Assembly (NCBI GenBank): GCA_030248215.1
Contig: JASANG010001561.1
Location: forward strand, 186,001-250,000
DNA length: 64,000 nt
DNA from: Enoplolaimus lenunculus
Lineage: Eukaryota; Nematoda; Enoplea; Enoplida; Thoracostomopsidae
Direction of reading: 5' to 3'
Made by a program: the position numbers and the translations under genes. This document shows positions 60,546 to 64,000 of the stretch, one piece after another; the first letter of the stretch is position 1; each line of letters opens with the position of its first letter. The notes below the pieces were generated by a model. The model had not been told where the DNA came from. It made no database searches and was given only the letters and a program-made list of their open reading frames with translations.

Positions 60546-60842
60546 AAATATGGCAATAAAAACGCTAAATCCGGCAAACCAGTGGGGCTATATGAACCAG
60601 TGGGCACCTCATCAAACAAATAAGCATATTAGATATCAAAAAAGTCAAACATTTTTATTTTTGACAAGTATAACAGCAAACAGCAACATTGGTATATACA
60701 TTACATTTCAATCGATAAACATTGATTCCAGAAATCTATCACGTATATAGGTTTACAACAAATTTGTTCATCATAATATTTTTTAATAATTTTATCCAAA
60801 AAAATGGCTTTACAGCGGTAAGCAGTATCAGAATTGTACTCC

Positions 60843-60984
60843 ATTTGTTAGACTTAGACTAATTTTTTGCTTGGCTTAAGCTTAGGCTTAAGCTTCGGAA
60901 TATGCTCATTCTTACGCTTTAGGCTTGGCTTGGGTACAGAAATATGCTTATGTTACTGTTCCGCCCTTGTTCTTTACATTGGCC
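60843..60984. mobile_element. G1 element, left-truncated
   Basis: GGCTTAAGCTTAGGCTTAAGC interior and right end CCGCCCTTGTTCTTTACATTGGCC. Lies ~90 bp downstream of the Dr1 stop. Confidence 0.72.
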
Positions 60985-61072
60985 ACATTAACTAAACCGA
61001 ATTACTAAAATATCGTTAGCTTACAACCTAATGCAAATCTATTTACTTTAAAAAACACAAGCGTTTAAATTG

Positions 61073-63257
61073 TTAATCATCAGCGTCATAATCTTCATCA
61101 AGATCAGCAATAGATTTGGATATCGTTCTTAAACCTTCGACTCGAACAGGCGTCGCTATTTCAGAAAAATATTCTAACTCAGTGTCTTTGGAACAACATT
61201 CAGTCACAGTGGAATCAGTTCTTTTGACTGTATTTGAGTTTATCTGTAAGTTATTCTGTGGTATATCATAGTCACTCACATCAGACCGAGATTCATCAAC
61301 GGCGTCTGTGGAATCAACGTTTTCAGCCGTTTCCATTTCACATGTTTGGTGTAAATCATCACATCCTTCTACTGTATAACTTGAAGATGGCGTATCAGCA
61401 GCTTTAATAATTTGGTGAAATTGAAGCAGTTGGGCTTGATCAGCCTCGGCTTGTTCTTGCCGCGCCTGAATGTCGACAACGTATACATAAGCTTAAGCAT
61501 AAGACTTTTTAAGCAAATTACCTTTCTGAAACACGACGCAAATTCTAATTATAGGTCGCATTTAAAATGTCGTTGTAAATGTCCATTAACATGTTGTAGT
61601 CGTGGAATGCGTAACGAAAATGTGTAAACTACAAGAAACAGAAAACACGACAATACAAACACACAGTATTAACGGTGCAAAATTCAACTAATCTTGAACC
61701 ATGATTGATTAAATACACAAATTCATGTGTCTTCCAAAATCATCCGGTAAAAATTCTAAAGCATTCATCAACGGTTGAGAGGCACCTCCAACAACTAACA
61801 AAAATTTGTTTATTTTACTGCAATTCAATTAATGTTTCTGCGAATTCAATATTTCCCAAACTAACCCGGTCAAATAGTTCCTGCTGTTGTCGAAGTAGTT
61901 CTTCCTCTGGTATGCCTAATTTGTCAAGTCGCGAATTTTGACGTTTTAGACGCCTTTCCGCTTGCTGCCGACAGTCGTCCAATACCAAATGCGCCACTGA
62001 TTCATATTCTGGACCAAATCCTAATTGTTCGAGTGCTAAATTTGTTAAACATTCGCTTCTTCAATAATGACAAAGTATGAATTCAAATATCTTACGTTAT
62101 TTATTGACCAGTCGCAGTGGGACTACATGTATTGAACGAATCTCGAACACACTTAAGCAATTAAGCTAATATGCAAATTACTTATTAGCTAACTATTCAT
62201 TTATTGGTTTTGGAGGTTTTGTAAACAAACAATTGATTCAGATTCCTCGCACCAAAAAACCTTTCCGTAACCCTAATAATTAGTCAAATAATTATATGTC
62301 ATTATTTAGGCTTAACCAATTATGCAAATTAGCTTGTAGCTAATGAATGGCTTAAAATTTTAAAACACCAATGCGAGGTTAACACCCCAGGATAATAAGC
62401 TTTCAAACAAAAAACGTTTACCAAAGTCGGTTCAACGGTTCTTGAGATTTTTTCGGACGGACAGACGGAAATCCACCTTTCGAACCCCAAGTACAAGACA
62501 TAAAACGTTTCGCGAAACTCCGAGCTTAGCACGAAAATTCAGAGACTTAACAACAACATGTTTTTCAAGCAATTCAACTAGAAATCTGATCGTAAGACGT
62601 ACAGTAGTGACCCGAAAAAGAGTGCGGGGACTGATATTTATTTGGCCTCTCCAGAGGGTACCCCCTGTTATTTCGTTACGGACTGTTATTTATTTTTAAC
62701 CCGCCCTCCGCCACCCTTCGTTACTGATGTATGCGGTATTGCAGCTGTCCGTTGAATTAAACGTTTATTTGTCTTGTATCAAAAGCTTGAGCGATAATGC
62801 AAGTTATACTTAGTAATGTGGTTTCAAAACTTAAGTATGCTTGAAGGTTTCGAACTCAACTTTATTTGGTCCTGGAGTCATTTATGCCCTACAATTAGGG
62901 TTAATTGACATTAATGAACTTTAATTAAGGTTTAGGGATTCTATCCGCTTACGGACTCTTATTAGGGATACGGACCCTCATTAATTGGGACTCAAAACGG
63001 ATACCCCCTCTTATAACTCCCTTATTCCGGTCACTACAGTAATGCTTACCTCTAACAACATGCTCAGGACCAATAGTTTTTCGCATTTCACCGGCACATA
63101 ACTGGTTTGCCGAATCACCAACTACCCTAATGAACTCAAGGCAGCAGTTATAAATCAAATCCCGAGTTTCGTTTGCAACACGCACATTGGGCAGCGTGTC
63201 TTTGATCAGTTTATTCAACGCCGCTCGAGGAAGACCAACCTCTTCATCATCTGACAT
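61073..63257 (-). CDS. DR1: Dr1 / NC2-beta, TBP-binding repressor, 3 exons
   Basis: NC2-beta pairs with DRAP1 (NC2-alpha) through histone folds, binds TBP on DNA and blocks TFIIA/TFIIB recruitment in the nucleus. Exons on the minus strand: 63257-63050, 62035-61866, 61465-61073. They total 771 nt, 256 aa. Residues 8-100 are the histone fold: GLPRAALNKLIKDTLPNVRV, NCCLEFIRVV, TIGPEHVVRALEQLGFG. Then comes LDKLGIPEEELLRQQQELF (107-124), the family hallmark just after the fold, and an ARQEQAEADQAQLLQ Gln/Ala segment. The tail to residue 256 is acidic and Ser/Thr-rich, ends DLDEDYDADD, and is about 80 residues longer than the human protein (176 aa). Donors are AGAG|GTAAGC and CGG|GTTAGT; acceptors end TTTAG and TTCAG. 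Intron 1 is almost half filled by an M1 transposon that ends 9 bp from the donor. Confidence 0.95.
62602..63039 (+). mobile_element. M1 element in Dr1 intron 1, beside the splice donor
   Basis: 438 bp from CAGTAGTGACCCGAAAAAGAG to CCTTATTCCGGTCACTACAG, TA flanks (62600-62601, 63040-63041). The Dr1 exon 1 donor GTAAGC starts at 63049 on the minus strand, so the element begins within the first 10 nt of the intron. Confidence 0.92.
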
Positions 63258-63587
63258 TATATATTAGTAATGAAATGTTTTCCTTGGCTTAACCTTCCTG
63301 AACGATAATCTTTGTCGCAAAGCGGTACATTTAACAAAATCCACCAAATATACGTTTGTCATCTTGCAAAAGGTAACGTTTTACTTAACCTCAAAATTCA
63401 ACAAAACGTTGTTCTTAGTGTTGGCATTGCCACAAACATTGTGATACGGACTTATTTGCACCTGTCAACTATTCTATTTCATTTTCGGCTTCGGCAAAGT
63501 TTGTTGACTGACCTCCGGTTTTTACACCCCCCCCCCCGAATGCACTCTGATGAAAGCAGCGCGGAACAACCGCAGGTCTACTAACAC
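63258..63587. other. Dr1 upstream region
   Basis: A 90-codon plus-strand frame here (63312-63584) has no family resemblance and includes a run of 10 C near 63526. No promoter motif could be called. Confidence 0.4.
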
Positions 63588-63895
63588 CGGCTTAAAATAG
63601 ACTTTCGGCTCCGATAGCATACCTGCCGGAGGTTCTGGTAATGGTGGTAGTAAAATTTTTAAGTTTTACAAAAACTGCATCGTTCAATGTGTTTGGTTTA
63701 AACTTGTGGTACAAATTTCAGAAGATATATAATTATAAGAATACTTATAGATATCTGCTAAAATTAGCAAATTAAACATTATGTTAACTGCAAAACTTCG
63801 GTTCAACTCCGGCTAGTTTATTCACTTCCGACTACACATTGATAAAAGCGGGGTTCAACATACCAATTACACCCTTGGTACCTGTTTTGTCACTG
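63588..63895. mobile_element. H1-type element or fragments
   Basis: TTCGGCTCCGATAGC, CCTGCCGGAGGTTCTGG at the left and CAACTCCGGCTAG...CCAATTACACCCTT at the right. Interior AT-rich; ends approximate. Confidence 0.55.
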
Positions 63896-64000
63896 TGTTC
63901 ATAGCGGTACACACTAATTTTTTGCTACCTGACCTACCCACATGGATAGAGACAAGAAGTCTGATCGTAGTCCATATAGATACCAACATAATGAACCTTC

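Overview
The window is nuclear DNA from an AT-rich invertebrate animal. The phylum cannot be fixed from this sequence. Four spliced protein-coding genes can be rebuilt exon by exon, and all four are ordinary metazoan families. The rest is mostly introns and intergenic DNA packed with short non-autonomous DNA transposons, many inserted into one another. No rRNA, functional tRNA, CRISPR or prokaryotic-style operon is visible. No retrovirus-like, Polinton-like or other capsid-bearing element was recognised.

Host genes. (1) 7714-11186 (+): complete five-exon 6-pyruvoyl-tetrahydropterin synthase (PTPS, 143 aa); at least one intron appears to be GC-AG. (2) 16215-20477 (+): five-exon small heat-shock protein with one alpha-crystallin domain (233 aa); intron 3 holds a decayed LINE tail. 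(3) 32520-36654 (-): three-exon Tob/BTG antiproliferative protein with a very long, Gln/Ala-rich tail (895 aa). (4) 61073-63257 (-): three-exon Dr1/NC2-beta transcriptional repressor (256 aa), with a transposon lying 9 bp from the exon-1 splice donor. The four genes do unrelated jobs (pterin synthesis, protein folding, mRNA/proliferation control, Pol II repression) and are not an operon.

Repeat landscape. Names below are mine. M1: ~430 bp, TIR CTGTAGTGACCCGAATAAGAG, TA target duplication, Tc1/mariner-like. H1: TIR CAGGGTGCAACCGGA, 8-bp duplications, hAT-like. H2: ~165 bp, TIR CAGGCCCGTAGCCAGG, hAT-like. G1: TIR GGCCCATGTATAGAACAGGG, 8-bp duplications, interior of TTAGGC-like units. P1: ~250 bp, TTAA-flanked CCCTTTCTCACATGAATATT, piggyBac-like. 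Single or low-copy elements, foldback structures and minisatellites add to these.

Layout. 1-7700: repeats only. 7714-11186: PTPS. 11190-16200: repeats. 16215-20477: small HSP. 20480-32500: repeats, minisatellites and sparse DNA. 32520-36654: Tob. 36660-61000: a repeat-rich gene-poor stretch with the most striking object, a 3-kb inverted-repeat element with minisatellite arms (46145-49141) inserted with a perfect 8-bp duplication into an M1 copy. It is followed by the inverted partner (49255-50292) of a ~1.1-kb segment at 22485-23605. 61073-63257: Dr1. 63260-64000: repeat fragments.

The least-described items are the G1 family and its giant derivative, the nested insertions with readable target duplications, the inverted tRNA-like pair at 16545-16821, and the GC-AG splicing of PTPS.
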